Source: Haematobia irritans
Taxonomy: Eukaryota; Arthropoda; Insecta; Diptera; Muscidae
Assembly: GCF_050003625.1 (NCBI RefSeq)
Contig: NC_134398.1
Coordinates: 25,885,211 to 25,949,210, forward strand
Direction: 5' to 3'
DNA length: 64,000 nucleotides
Shown here: in pieces, positions 31,849 through 43,314 of the stretch
How positions within the stretch are numbered: position 1 is the first letter of the stretch
Layout of the letters: every line of letters starts with the position of its first letter
Position numbers and translations under genes: made by a program
Notes under the pieces: model-generated
What the model was told of the DNA's origin: nothing
Databases searched by the model: none
The model's input: only the letters and a program-made list of their open reading frames with translations

Positions 31849-34107
31849 TAATGTAATTTCATCCATTTTGTTCTATGCTTTGGTATTTCAACTGGTGCCC
31901 AGATCTAGAAACTCTGCAACAAGGGTGGGGTGCGGGTAGGTTTAGCTGGGCCAGTGAAAAGGTGACGAATGTCATGTGGCCCTTGGTTCCAGATGGGACG
32001 CACGTCAGCTATGCTGCTATCAATCACAGATAGGTAGGCAACTTAAATTGAGGCGGCTGTACTTGCCTGATCTTAGTTGGGCCAAAACTACCCTGGTCTC
32101 TTTCCACCGGTGCTATGGGCCGTGGTCGGACCCCGAGAACAGGATTAACCTTGTAGTTTCCTACCGCTTCAGCTACAATATCCTCATGAATCCTGTTCAG
32201 ACCTGTCTGATATGCAGCCTGATCAAGAGGCTAACATTTTTAACGCTGGATCTCGCGCTCTAGAAGATGAAGATCAACCCCTTACATTCCTAGGTGATGG
32301 TTGCCTATCCACAAAATGAGGATTTGGATGGCTACTGCGATAGCAAAGCAGGAGCTACTGCTTCGACAATATATAATTCTGTCTACGCACTGGAATGATC
32401 TTGGTATCCGCATAAAGGTGATCCAGGGGTGTACTACGGAGACATCCCGTCGCAGTTCTGAGGGCAGCGTTCTGACTGGTCTGGATTTTATTCCACTGCG
32501 TGTCGCTCGTTAGTGGTGTCCACACTGGCGCGGCATAGTTTACCACTGACCGGCAAATTGCCTTATAAGTAGTCAACAAGGTTTCTTTGTCCGCACCCCA
32601 AGTGATGCCGGTAAGTGACTTGAGGACCTTGTTTCTACCGCGGAGCTTGTTACAAATTGCAGTGGCATGGGCAGACAACTTAAAAAGGCTGTCGAATGTG
32701 ACCCCAATTATCTTGGGGTAGTTTACTGTCGGAATTATTTCGCCCTCGACTCTAACATTCAACTGCCTACGTACTTCCGGCGCCCATGTAGTGAATAGTG
32801 TGGCTGAGGATTTGTTGGGAGATATCCTCATATGTCTAGCAGTGAAATAACTGGTAATCGATTTAATCGATCGAATATGTTATCAACAATGGGCCCGTAT
32901 GCTATGATTGTACAGTCGTTCACATATGATACAATCTCGACGCCGTCAGGAGGGGGTGGAATCGAGGACAGGTAGAGATTAAACAGTGCCAGAGATATCA
33001 CTCCACCCTGGGGAATACCCTGTTTAACTCTACGGGTTTTTGACATCTTATCCCTGAATTCCACGTACCACTGGCATCCGTATAGATAATTCAAAATCCA
33101 ACGCTTGGTTCCTGCCGGTAGGGACGTATCGAAGCGCCACGAAGACCGTCCTATGACACGGCTTGGACTGATTGAGCCCCATATTAATATGTGCCGAAAT
33201 GGCATGCAAGGCTGTCGTCGTGCTATGTAACTTACGGAATCCATATTGATGGTGGGCCGCTGGAAAATTCTCCACAAGGCTGGGGAAGAGTAGTGCCTCA
33301 AGTGTCTTGGGTACTGGCGAGAGAATAATATCGGTCTGTACGATTCACCTTTACTCGAATCTTTGCCTGGCTTCAGTAGTGGAATCAACCTATCCATCTT
33401 CCAGACATCGGGTATAATGAGTGATTCCAAGGACAAATTGAGGAGACTGATCAGGTACTCAACTTCTAGTATTCCCAGATGCTTCAGCATTAGCCTTGAA
33501 GTTCCGTCGTGTCCCAGTGTCTTGGATTGTTTCGCTCTGTTGATGACTTCGGTAACTTCGGCCGTGGTAAGTTATTGTGTGTCATAGGCTCGAAGACCAC
33601 GTATGCGACGAGTGGCTCCCCTTTTCGCTCTATTACTCTCGTGATGCTAGACAAACTGTCTGTTGAATAATCTAGCGCATCTCTTCAGATCAGTCACAGT
33701 CACGTCACCAAAGGTGACTGAAATCCCATCATCCCTCGTAGCGGGGTTCGAGAGGGCTCTCACTGTTGACCACAATTTACCTGTTCTTGTACCTAGGTTA
33801 TAGGTGCTCTTAGCATGCGTTCCGCTTGTGCTCGTCGACTATCTTACTAATCTCTAGATTCAGTTCCCTGATTCTAGGCTCAGCAGGGTTAGCACGACGG
33901 CGTTCAAAACACTCAATCTTGTATTATTGTTTTCCGAAGTATACATGATTTCCTTGTTATACTCGTAATAGGGCGTGGTGTTAACTTAATAAGCTACGGT
34001 TTATGAACTTGGTTAAATATAGATTTAAAAGCTTCTTATAAAAAAATGTACAGCTTGTCAGATTATGTGCAAAATTGTAACTCACAAGATAGGTCCCAAA
34101 AGATCGG

Positions 34108-34463
34108 GAGCCACCGTGGTGCAATGGTTAGCATGCCCGCCTTGCATACACAAGGTCGTGGTTTCGATTCCTGCTCCGACCGAACACCAAAAAGTTTTTC
34201 AGCGGTGGATTATCCCACCGCAGTAATGCTGGTGACATTTCTGAGGGTTTCAAATCTTCTCTAAGTGGTTTCACTGCAATGTGGAACGCCGTTCGGACTC
34301 TGTTATAAAAAGGAGGTCCCTTGTCATTGAGCTTAACATGGAATCGGGCAGCACTCAGTGATAAGAGAGAAGTTCACCAATGTGGTATCACAATGGACTG
34401 TATAGTCTAAGTGAGCCTGATACATCGAGCCTGATACCTAACTTAACCTAACCTAACCTAACC
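34108..34463 (+). mobile_element. tRNA-derived SINE with CCTAA tail, second copy
   Basis: Near-identical to 10048-10382: A-box GTGGTGCAATGGTTAGCA, B box altered to GGTTTCGATTCC (one extra T), body with ATAAAAAGGAGGTCCC and tail (CCTAA)n at 34440-34463. The extra B-box base would probably impair Pol III transcription of this copy. Confidence 0.87.
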
Positions 34464-34485
34464 ATCGTCTCTTCAGTCTTGGAAA

Positions 34486-34667
34486 AATTTGTTACTAAAG
34501 AATCATTATTTTTGCATTTAGAATTTATTTTATCCACTGACTTTATTTTCATCCCACTGTTTGTTCGGAATTAATATTTCGTAATCCATGGGTTTCCCCC
34601 TCTAATTTTCCCATCCATTTCAGTTGACTACATTTATTGTTGTTCCGTGGTGGGTTCACATGCATAG
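34486..34667 (+). repeat. Duplicated splice acceptor and exon 2 start of argininosuccinate lyase
   Basis: About 180 bp matches 40175-40360, which spans the end of intron 1 and the start of exon 2. Shared landmarks are TTTATTTTCATCCCACTGTT, TGTTCGGAATTAATATTTCG and the acceptor CATTTCAG. The copy keeps an intact AG at 34622-34623 and the first ~37 exon bases. It then reads CAT GCA TAG, an in-frame stop at 34665-34667, before passing into the 29-bp array. Used as an acceptor it would give a protein of about 249 residues lacking the GSSLMPQKRN signature. Confidence 0.85.
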
Positions 34668-37600
34668 AAATAAAACTTTGACAAAATTGTCTAAATATAG
34701 AAATAAAATTTTGACAAAATTCTCTATAGGAATAAAATTTTGAAAAAAAATTTCTATAGAAATGAAATTTTGACAAAATTTTCTATACAAATACAATTCT
34801 GACAAAATTTTTTATAGAAATAAAATTTTGACAAAACTTTCTATAGAAATAAATTTTAGACAAAATGTTCTATAGAAATAAAATTTTGACAAAATTTTCT
34901 ACAGAAATAAAATTTTGACAAGATTTTCTATAGAAATAAAATTTTGAAAAACATTTTGTATAGAAATAACATTTTGACAAAATTTTCTATAGAAATAAAA
35001 TTTTGACAAAATTTTCTATAGAAATAAAATTTTGACAAAACGATCTATTAAAATTGTACAAAATTTCCTATAGAAATAAAATGTTGACAAAATTTTCTAT
35101 AGAAATAAAATTTGACATATATTTCTATAGAAATAAAATTTTGACAAAATTTTCTATTGAAATAAAATTTTGATAAAAGGTTCTATTAAAATTGTACAAA
35201 ATTTCCTATAGAAATAAAATTTTGACAACATTTTCTATAGAAATAAAATTTGACATATATTTCTATAGAAATAAAATTTTGACAGAATTATCTATAGAAA
35301 TAAAATTTGACATATATTTCTATAGAAATAAAATTTTGACAAAATTTTCTATAGAAATAAAATTTTGACAAAATTTTCTATAGAAATAAAATTTTGACAA
35401 AATTTTGTATAGAAATAAAATTTTGACATTTTTTTTACAGACATAAAATTTTGACCAAATGTTCTATAGAAAAAAATTTTGACAATTTTTTCACAGAAAT
35501 AAAATTTTAACAAAATTTTCTATAAATAAAATTTTCACAATTTTTTTACAAAAATAAAATTTTGACACAATTTGATATAGTATTAAAATTTTGAAAAATT
35601 TTCTATATAAATAAAATTTTGACAAAATTTTCTATAGAAATAAAATTTTGACAAAATTTTTTATAGAAATAAAATTTTGACAAAATTTTCTACAGAAATA
35701 AAATTTTGACAACATTTTTTATAGAAATAAAATTTTGATAATTTTTTACAGAAGTAAAATTTTGACAAAATTTTCTATAGAAATAAAATTTTGACAAATT
35801 TTTCACAGAAATAAAATTTTGACAAAATTATCTATAGAAAAAGCATTTTGACAAAATTTTGTATAGAAATAAAATTTTGACAAAATTTTCTATAGAAATA
35901 AAATTTTGAAAATTTTTTTTACAGAAATAAAATTTTGACAAAATGTTCTATAGAAATAAAATTTTGACAATTTTTTCACAGAAATAAAATTTTAACAAAA
36001 TTTTCTATAGAAATAAAATTTTGACAAAATGTTCTATAGAAATAAAATTTTTACAATTTTCTATTGAAATAAAATGTTGACAAAATTCTCTATAGAAATA
36101 AAATTTTGACAAAATTTTCTATAAAAATAAAATTTTGACAAACTTTTGTATAGAAATAAAATTTTGACAAAATTTTGTATAGAAATAAAATTTTGACAAA
36201 ATTTTCTATAGAAATAAAATTTTGACAAGTTTTTTACAGAAATAAAATTTTCACAATTTTTTTACAAAAATAAAATTTTGACAAAATTTGATATAGTATT
36301 AAAAATTTGAAAAATTTTCTATATAAATTAAATTTTGACAAAATTTTCTATAGAAATAAAATTTTGACAAAATGTTCTATAGAAATAAAATTTTTACAAT
36401 TTTCTATTGAAATAAAATGTTGACAAAATTCTCTATAGAAATAAAATTTTGACAAAATTTTCTATAAAAATAAAATTTTGACAAACTTTTGTATAGAAAT
36501 AAAATTTTGACAAAATTTTGTATAGAAATAAAATTTTGACAAAATTTTCTATAGAAATAAAATTTTGACAAGTTTTTTACAGAAATAAAATTTTCACAAT
36601 TTTTTTACAAAAATAAAATTTTGACAAAATTTGATATAGTATTAAAAATTTGAAAAATTTTCTATATAAATTAAATTTTGACAAAATTTTCTATAGAAAT
36701 AAAATTTTGACAAAATTAGTTATAGAAATAAAATTTTGACAATTTTTTACAGAAATAAAATTTTGACAAAATTTTCTGTAGAAATAAAATTTTGACAATT
36801 TTTCACAGAAATAAAATTTTGACAAAATTATCTATAGAAATAATATTTTGACAAAATTCTCTATAGAAATAAAATTTTGACAAAATTTTCTATAGAAATA
36901 AAATTTTGACAAAATTTTCTATAGAAATAAAATTTTGACAAAATTTTTTATAGAAATAAAATTTTGACAAAATTTTCTACAGAAATAAAATTTTGACAAC
37001 ATTTTTTATAGAAATAAAATTTTGATAATTTTTTACAGAAGTAAAATTTTGACAAAATTTTCTATAGAAATAAAATTTTGACATATTTTTCACAGAAATA
37101 AAATTTTGACAAAATTATCTATAGAAATAGCATTTTGACAAAATTTTGTATAGAAATAAAATTTTGAAAATTTTTTTTACAGAAATAAAATTTTGACAAA
37201 ATGTTCTATAGAAATAAAATTTTGACAATTTTTTCACAGAAATAAAATTTTAACAAAATTTTCTATAGAAATAAAATTTTGACAAAATGTTCTATAGAAA
37301 TAAAATTTTTACAATTTTCTATTGAAATAAAATGTTGACAAAATTCTCTATAGAAATAAAATTTTGACAAAATTTTCTATAAAAATAAAATTTTGACAAA
37401 ATTTTGTATAGAAATAAAATTTTGACAAAATTTTGTATAGAAATAAAATTTTGACAAAATGTTCTATAGAAATAAAATTTTGACAAGTTTTTTACAGAAA
37501 TAAAATTTTCACAATTTTTTTACAAAAATAAAATTTTGACAAAATTTGATATAGTATTAAAAATTTGAAAAATTTTCTATATAAATTAAATTTTGACAAA

Positions 37601-38550
37601 ATTTTCTATAGAAATAAAATTTTGACAAAATTAGTTATAGAAATAAAATTTTGACAATTTTTTGCAGAAATAAAATTTTGACAAAATTAGTTATAGAAAT
37701 AAAATTTTGACAATTTTTTGCAGAAATAAAATTTTGACAAAATTTTCTGTAGAAATAAAATTTTGACAATTTTTCACAGAAATAAAATTTTGACAAAATT
37801 TTCTATAGAAATAAAATTTTGACAAAATTTTCTATAGAAATAAAATTTTGACAAAATTTTGTATAGAAATACAACTTTGACAAAATGTTCTATAGAAATA
37901 AAACTTTGACAATTTTTTCACAGAAATAAAATTTTAACAAAATTTTCTTTAGAAATAAAATTTTCACAATTTTGATACAAAAATAAAATTTTGACAAAAT
38001 TTGATATAGTATTACAATTTTGAAAATTTTTCTATATAGTATTAAAATTTTGATAAATTTTCTATATAAATAAAATTTTGACAAAATTTTCTATAGAAAT
38101 AAAATTTTGACAAAATTTTTTATAGAAGCATAAAATTGGACAAAACGTTCTATTAAAATTTTACAAAATTTTTTATAGAAATAACATTTTTAAAAAAATT
38201 TCTATAGAAATAAAATATTGACAAAATTTATAGAAGAAATAAAATTTTGTCAAAATTTTCTATAGAAATAACATTGTGACAAAACTTTCTATTAAAATTT
38301 TACAAAATTTTCTATAGAAATAAAATTTCAACAAAATTGTCTATAGAAATAAAATTTCAACAAAATTGTCTATAGAAATAAAATTTTGACAATTTTTTTA
38401 AACAAATAAAATTTTGACAAAATTTTCTATAGAAATAACATTTTGACAAAATTTTCCATAGATATAAAATTTTGCCAATTTTTTACAGAAATTAAATGTT
38501 GACAAAATTTTTTATATAAATAAAATGTTGAAAAAATTTTCTATAGAAAC
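34668..38550 (+). repeat. 29-bp minisatellite array with higher-order repeats
   Basis: About 130 units in 3.9 kb, the most homogeneous array in the window. A block containing GATATAGTATTAAAAATTTG and TTTTTACAATTTTCTATTG recurs at about 36031, 36374 and 37289, showing multi-unit (higher-order) duplication. It lies inside intron 1 of argininosuccinate lyase, directly after the duplicated acceptor. The ORF at 37890-38084 (minus) is repeat translation. Confidence 0.92.
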
Positions 38551-40040
38551 AAGTAAGGAAAGTCTAAAGTCGGACGGGACCGACTATATTATACCCTGCA
38601 CCACTTTGTAGATCTAAATTTTTGATACCATATCACATCCGTCAAATCTGTTGAGGGCTATATATAAAGGCTTGTCCCAAATACATACATTTAAATAACA
38701 CTCGATCTGGACAGAATTTGATAGATTTCTACAAAATCTATAGACTTAAAATTTAAGTCGGCTAATGCACTAGGGTGGAACACAATGTTGGTAAAAAACA
38801 AGTAAGGAAAGTCTAATGTCGGGCGGGGCCGACTATATTATACCCTGCACCACTTTGTAGATCTAAATTTTTGATACCATATCACATCCGTCAAATCTGT
38901 TGAGGGCTATATATAAAGGTTTGTCCCAAATACATACATTTAAATAACACTCGATCTGGACAGAATTTGATAGATTTCTACAAAATCTATAGACTTAAAA
39001 TTTAAGTCGGCTAATGCACTAGGGTGGAACACAATGTTAGTAAAAAAATATGGGAAACATTTAAATCTGAACCAATTTTAAGGAAACTTCGCAAAAGTTT
39101 ATTTATGATTTATCGCTCGATATATATGTATTAGAAATTTAGGAAAATTTGAGCCATTTTTACAACTTTTCGACTAAGCAGTGGCGATTTTACAAGGAAA
39201 ATGTTGGTATTTTGACAATTTTTGTCGGAATCGGAAAAACGTATATATGGGAGCTATATCTAAATCTGAACCGATTTCAACCAAATTTGGCACGCATAGC
39301 AACAATGCAAATTTTCAACTAAATCGGAGTTAAAAATTGCCCTCTGTGGTCATATGAGTGTAAATCGGGCGAAAGCTATATATGGGAGATATATCCAAAT
39401 CTGAACCGATTTCAACCAAATTTGGCACGCATAGCTACAATGCTAATTCTACTCTCTGTGCAAAATTTTAACTAAATCGGAGCAAAAAATTGGCCTCTGT
39501 GGTCATATTTGTGTAAATCGGCCTAAAGCTATATATGGGAGCTATATATAAATCTGAACCGATTTCAACCAAATTTGGCACGCATAGCTACAATGCTAAT
39601 TCTACTCTCTGTGCAAAATTTCAATTAAATCGGAGTAAAAGATTGGCCACTGTGGTCATATGAGTGTAAATCGGGCGAACGATATATATGGGAGCTATAT
39701 CTAAATCTAAACCGATTTCAATAAAATTTGGCACACTTAACTATAGTACTAATTGTTCTTTTTGTGCAAAATTTTAAGCAAATTAGGGAAAAACTCTGGC
39801 TTCTGGGGCCATATAAGTCCATATCGGGCGAAATATATATATGGGAGCTATATCTAAATCTGAGCTATATCCAAAATCAATAGGTATCTATTCTGAGCCA
39901 AAACACATACTTGTGCCAAATTTGAAGTCGATTGGACTAAAACTGCGACCTAGACTTTGATTACAAAAATGTGTTCACGGACAGACGGACATGGCTATAT
40001 CGACTCAGGAGCCCACCCTGAGCATTTTTGCCAAAGACAC
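38551..40040 (+). repeat. Muscid-type interspersed repeat, 5' end tandemly duplicated
   Basis: AAGTAAGGAAAGTCTAA at 38551 and again at 38800 start two nearly identical 249-bp head segments containing GACTATATTATACCCTGCAC. The second continues into four or five diverged ATATATGGGAGCTATATCTA modules and ends near GCATTTTTGCCAAAGACAC (~40040), without the usual terminal GTGTGGC...GGGTATAAT. From ~40040 a 29-bp unit and the closing module (GGCTCGAGTGGTAACCGTG, ~40150) follow. Confidence 0.8.
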
Positions 40041-40322
40041 TAAAATTTTGAAAAAATTTCCTATAAAAATACAGTTTTGTAAAATAAGATTTTTTATTTG
40101 GTAGTTTTTGGTTAAATTTTCTCCTCTCTCTTTTGGTAGATTATTTTTGGCTCGAGTGGTAACCGTGCTCCTAGGTTGTGGAAAAATTTTTTACTAAAGA
40201 ATATTTATTTTTGCATTTAGACTTTATTTTGTCCATTGACTTTATTTTCATCCCACTGTTTGTTCGGAATTAATATTTCGCAATCGAGATTTTACCCCAT
40301 CTAATTTTTCTATACATTTCAG

Positions 40323-40723
40323 TTGACTTCATTTATTCTTGTTCCATGGTGGGTTTACATCTTTCCCGTTTATCCGAAGACTTGATCATATATGCTACAA
40401 AGGAATTTGATTTTATTGAAATATCTGATGAATTTTCCACAGGCAGTAGTTTAATGCCACAAAAACGTAATCCAGATAGTTTGGAACTTGTCCGAGGATT
40501 ATCGGCTAATTTAAGTTCCTGTTTAATGGGAATTATGATGACTATCAAAGGTACACCTTCGACCTATAATAAGGATTTACAATTCGACAAGCAATATTGT
40601 TTTGAATCATTTGATAAATTGCAACAGACATTGCTGGTAATCAGTGGTGTGATAAGAAATATGATAGTAAAATCACAAAACATGGAAGCTGCCTTAAGTC
40701 CTGATATGCTGGCCACAGATTGG
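40323..40723 (+). CDS. Argl: Argininosuccinate lyase, exon 2 of 3
   Basis: 401 bp between CATTTCAG|TTGACTTC and GATTGG|GTAAGT. The split valine codon (G from exon 1, TT here) keeps the frame: GDRDFV continues to DFIYSCSMVGLHLSRLSEDL. It carries the superfamily signature GSSLMPQKRNPDS (residues 276-288) with the catalytic serine loop, Lys283 and Asn285. The frame ends on Trp369 in phase 0. Confidence 0.95.
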
Positions 40724-40792
40724 GTAAGTTTTTGCGTCATATAAAAGAAAGTCCTTTAATAATATTCGTATTTGTAAATATTTTTTTTATAG

Positions 40793-41074
40793 GCATATTA
40801 TTTGGTACGCAAAGGAGTTCCATTCCGTAAGGCCCATCATTATATTGGAGCGGTGGTAGCACATGCTGAACGCCTATCAGTTGATATTAATGGGGTACCT
40901 CTGGGAGATTTACAAAAAATTTGTCCCGATTTTGATGTTGATATTTTTAAAGTGGCCGATTATGTTGGAAATGTGGAAAAATATGATGTTATTGGTGGAA
41001 CTGCCACCAAGTCTGTGAGAAACCAGTTGAAGATTTTAGATGAATTTTTAAATGACCTTAAAAGACATGAGTGA
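40793..41074 (+). CDS. Argl: Argininosuccinate lyase, exon 3 of 3
   Basis: Acceptor TTTTTTTATAG|GCATATTAT after a 69-bp intron. It encodes the last 93 residues, including VRKGVPFRKAHHYIG (the conserved GxPFRxAH motif) and GGTATKSVRNQL, with TGA at 41072-41074. No AATAAA is seen before muscid repeat DNA begins near 41190, so the 3' UTR may be short or use a variant signal. Confidence 0.95.
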   Translation, partial: AYYLVRKGVPFRKAHHYIGAVVAHAERLSVDINGVPLGDLQKICPDFDVDIFKVADYVGNVEKYDVIGGTATKSVRNQLKILDEFLNDLKRHE

Positions 41075-41749
41075 TGATAAAGACTATAACACATTGGAAG
41101 GATACCTAAACTATCGAGTTTTTAATTTGAATTTAAGCTTATACTAGTGTGGGCAAAAAGTAAGACGAAATTTAAAATTTCTATTTACATTTTGATGTAG
41201 ATTGCTTGATTGCGCGATTTCAAGTAAATCGCGGTAAAACTTTGGTCTCTGTGGTTATATGAGTCTAAATCGGGCGAAAGATATATCTTGGAGCTATATC
41301 TAAATCTGAACCGATTTAAACCAAATTTAACAAGCATAGTAAGAATGTTAATTCTACTCCCTGTGCAAAATGTCACGTAATTCAGAGTGCAATTTCGGCC
41401 TCTGTGGTCATAATAGTGCAAATCGAGCGAAAGATATATATGGGAGCTATATCTAAATCTGAACCGATTTCAGTGAAATTTAACACACTTGACCACACTA
41501 CTAATTGGACTCCTGGTGCAAAATTTCAAACAAATTAGGGTAAAACTCTGGCCATATAAGTCCGTATCGGCCGAAAGATATATGGGAGCTATATCTAAAT
41601 CTGAACCGATTTCAACCAAATTCGGCCCACTTGACTATAGTACTAATCAATCCCACGGCGGCGGGTTCTCTGTACCGGATTGACCCGATGGGTCCAACTC
41701 ATCGGCCAGCGGCTGTCACATCAGTGTACGTGTTGTTTCGTCCGTCTTT

Positions 41750-42502
41750 TTGTGTTGCAGGTGGTGCATCCCGGGGAACCTTCTCCGTTTGCTTTTGGTC
41801 CGAGCCGGGATAGAGCAGAACCCCGGACCATGGTACTGTTCGGTCTGCCGAAACCAAATTCACCATCGTTCGGTTTCGGTGAGGTGTAACCGGTGCTTGG
41901 AATGGGTGCACTTCCTGAATTGTTCCGGCCTAACATCGCTACGGGAGTATAGTCATACTGACTACGTGGCAGGATGCTGTGCCAGTGATAGTAGCAGTGG
42001 GTCATCAGACTATGCAGTCAAGTCTGGAGCTGCCGAGATAGAGCCGCCGGTTGGTAGCTGTGCTCCAGGTTATAGCCCAAACATTGAGTGGCTGTTGTGC
42101 GGGCATAACCGATTGGTTCTAGGAGACTTTAATGCCCACCACGAACTTTGGCATTCTCTCCTGGGTAATGACCAGAGAGGCATAGCTTTGGCAGAGCAGA
42201 TAGATGACTCCACATTTTGCACGGTGAACGAAGAGGCCCCCACGAGAATTATGGGTGATTGCAGCAGTTCGCCATATGTATCCTTGGCATCGCCTGGTCT
42301 GATAAATGACGTTTCCTGGCAACCCGTCATTTCATTGGGTTCAGACCACCTCCCCATAATTCTCACCATTAACCGACCCTCCGATTTCATAACCTCTGAA
42401 CGCCGGACGCTCATAAACCAAAAGAAAGCCAACTGGGAAGGCTTCAAAGAATATATAGATCGCCGAATATATAGATCGCCGAATTGCACAAGTGAGGCCT
42501 AA
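41750..42502 (+). pseudogene. LINE ORF: 2A-like, Cys/His finger, partial endonuclease
   Basis: The open frame contains LLRLLLVRAGIEQNPGP at 41780-41830. The ending GIEQNPGP fits the ribosome-skipping 2A consensus DxExNPGP except for Gly in the first position. Directly after it come CSVC, CNRC and H-x3-C (CSVCRNQ ... CNRCLEWVHFLNC), a PHD/RING-like zinc-binding pattern. Then the frame jumps into the endonuclease middle (LGDFNAHHELWHS), so the N-terminal catalytic part is deleted. It lacks a clear ATG before the 2A; translation start is unknown. Confidence 0.7.
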
Positions 42503-43314
42503 CTTCCCAGCTGAAGTGGCGGGACTCGCAGACGAGAGTGATTATCGCCGTCGTGCTCACCCTGCTGACCCTAGAATCAGGGAAATGAATCTAGAGATTA
42601 GTAAGATAGTCGACGAGCACAAGCGGAACACATGGTTAGAGCACCTGAAGCAATGTAACCAAGGCACAGGAACAGGTAAATTGTGGTCAACAGTGAGAGC
42701 CCTCTGGAAGACCGCTACAAGGGATGATGGGATTTCAGTCACCTTTGGCGACGTGACTGTGACTGATCCAAAGAGATGCGTCAAATACTTCAACCGACAG
42801 TTTGTCGAACATCCCAAGAATGATAGAGCGAAAAGGAGAGCCACTCGTCGCATACGTGGTCTCCGAGCCGATGACACACCACAATTTACCGCAGCCGAAG
42901 TTACCAATGTCATCAACCATCCAAGGCGCTGGGCCCCGACGGATTTTAAATGCTAATGCTGAAGCACCTGGGATTACTGGGAGTTGAGTATCTGACCAGA
43001 CTCCTCAAGTTGTCCTTGGAATCACTCGTTATACCCGATGTCTGGTAGATGGGAAGGGTGATTCCACTACTGAAGCGAGGCAAAGATTCGAGTAAAGGTG
43101 AATCGTACAGACCGATATCCCTTCTCTAGCCAGTAGCCAAGACACTTGAGGCACTACTCCTCCCCAGCCTTGTGGAGAATTTTCCAGCTGCCCACCATCA
43201 ACATGGATTCCGTAAGGTACACAGTACGACGACGGCCTAACATGCCTTTTCGTACACATATCACATATCAATAGGCGACTTAATCATCCCAAGCCGTGTC
43301 ATAGGACGGTCCTC

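Larger units (their letters stand above)
30514..33903 (-). mobile_element. LINE (non-LTR retrotransposon), 5'-truncated, dead
   Basis: Minus-strand copy of the family at 41648-44552. Its 3' end (~30514) begins in TTGTTGTTGTTGCTG; the 5' end corresponds to position ~42547 of the other copy, so it is 5'-truncated. Reverse transcriptase motifs are encoded at 33490-32828: RRVKQGIPQGGVISLALFN, then SYVNDCTI where the catalytic box should be YADD. The C-terminal domain continues at 32831-32355. Frameshifts, the altered catalytic box and the Tc1 insertion make it non-functional. Confidence 0.85.
30463..40322 (+). other. Intron 1 of argininosuccinate lyase, transposon-filled
   Basis: A 9860-bp intron bounded by GTGAGT at 30463 and CATTTCAG ending 40322. 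In order it contains: a minus-strand LINE split by a Tc1-like element, ~200 bp unassigned (33904-34107), a SINE, a partial duplicate of the exon 2 acceptor, a 3.9-kb 29-bp array, a tandemly duplicated muscid repeat and the array's closing module. No alternative coding exon is supported. Confidence 0.85.

Noticed and set aside
34440..34463. Telomeric TTAGG repeat
   Set aside because: Only a few units at the end of a SINE, present at both copies in the same place, and Diptera lack TTAGG telomeres.
40333..40548. Minus-strand ORF opposite argininosuccinate lyase exon 2
   Set aside because: Shadow of the coding strand; the plus frame carries all conserved lyase motifs.
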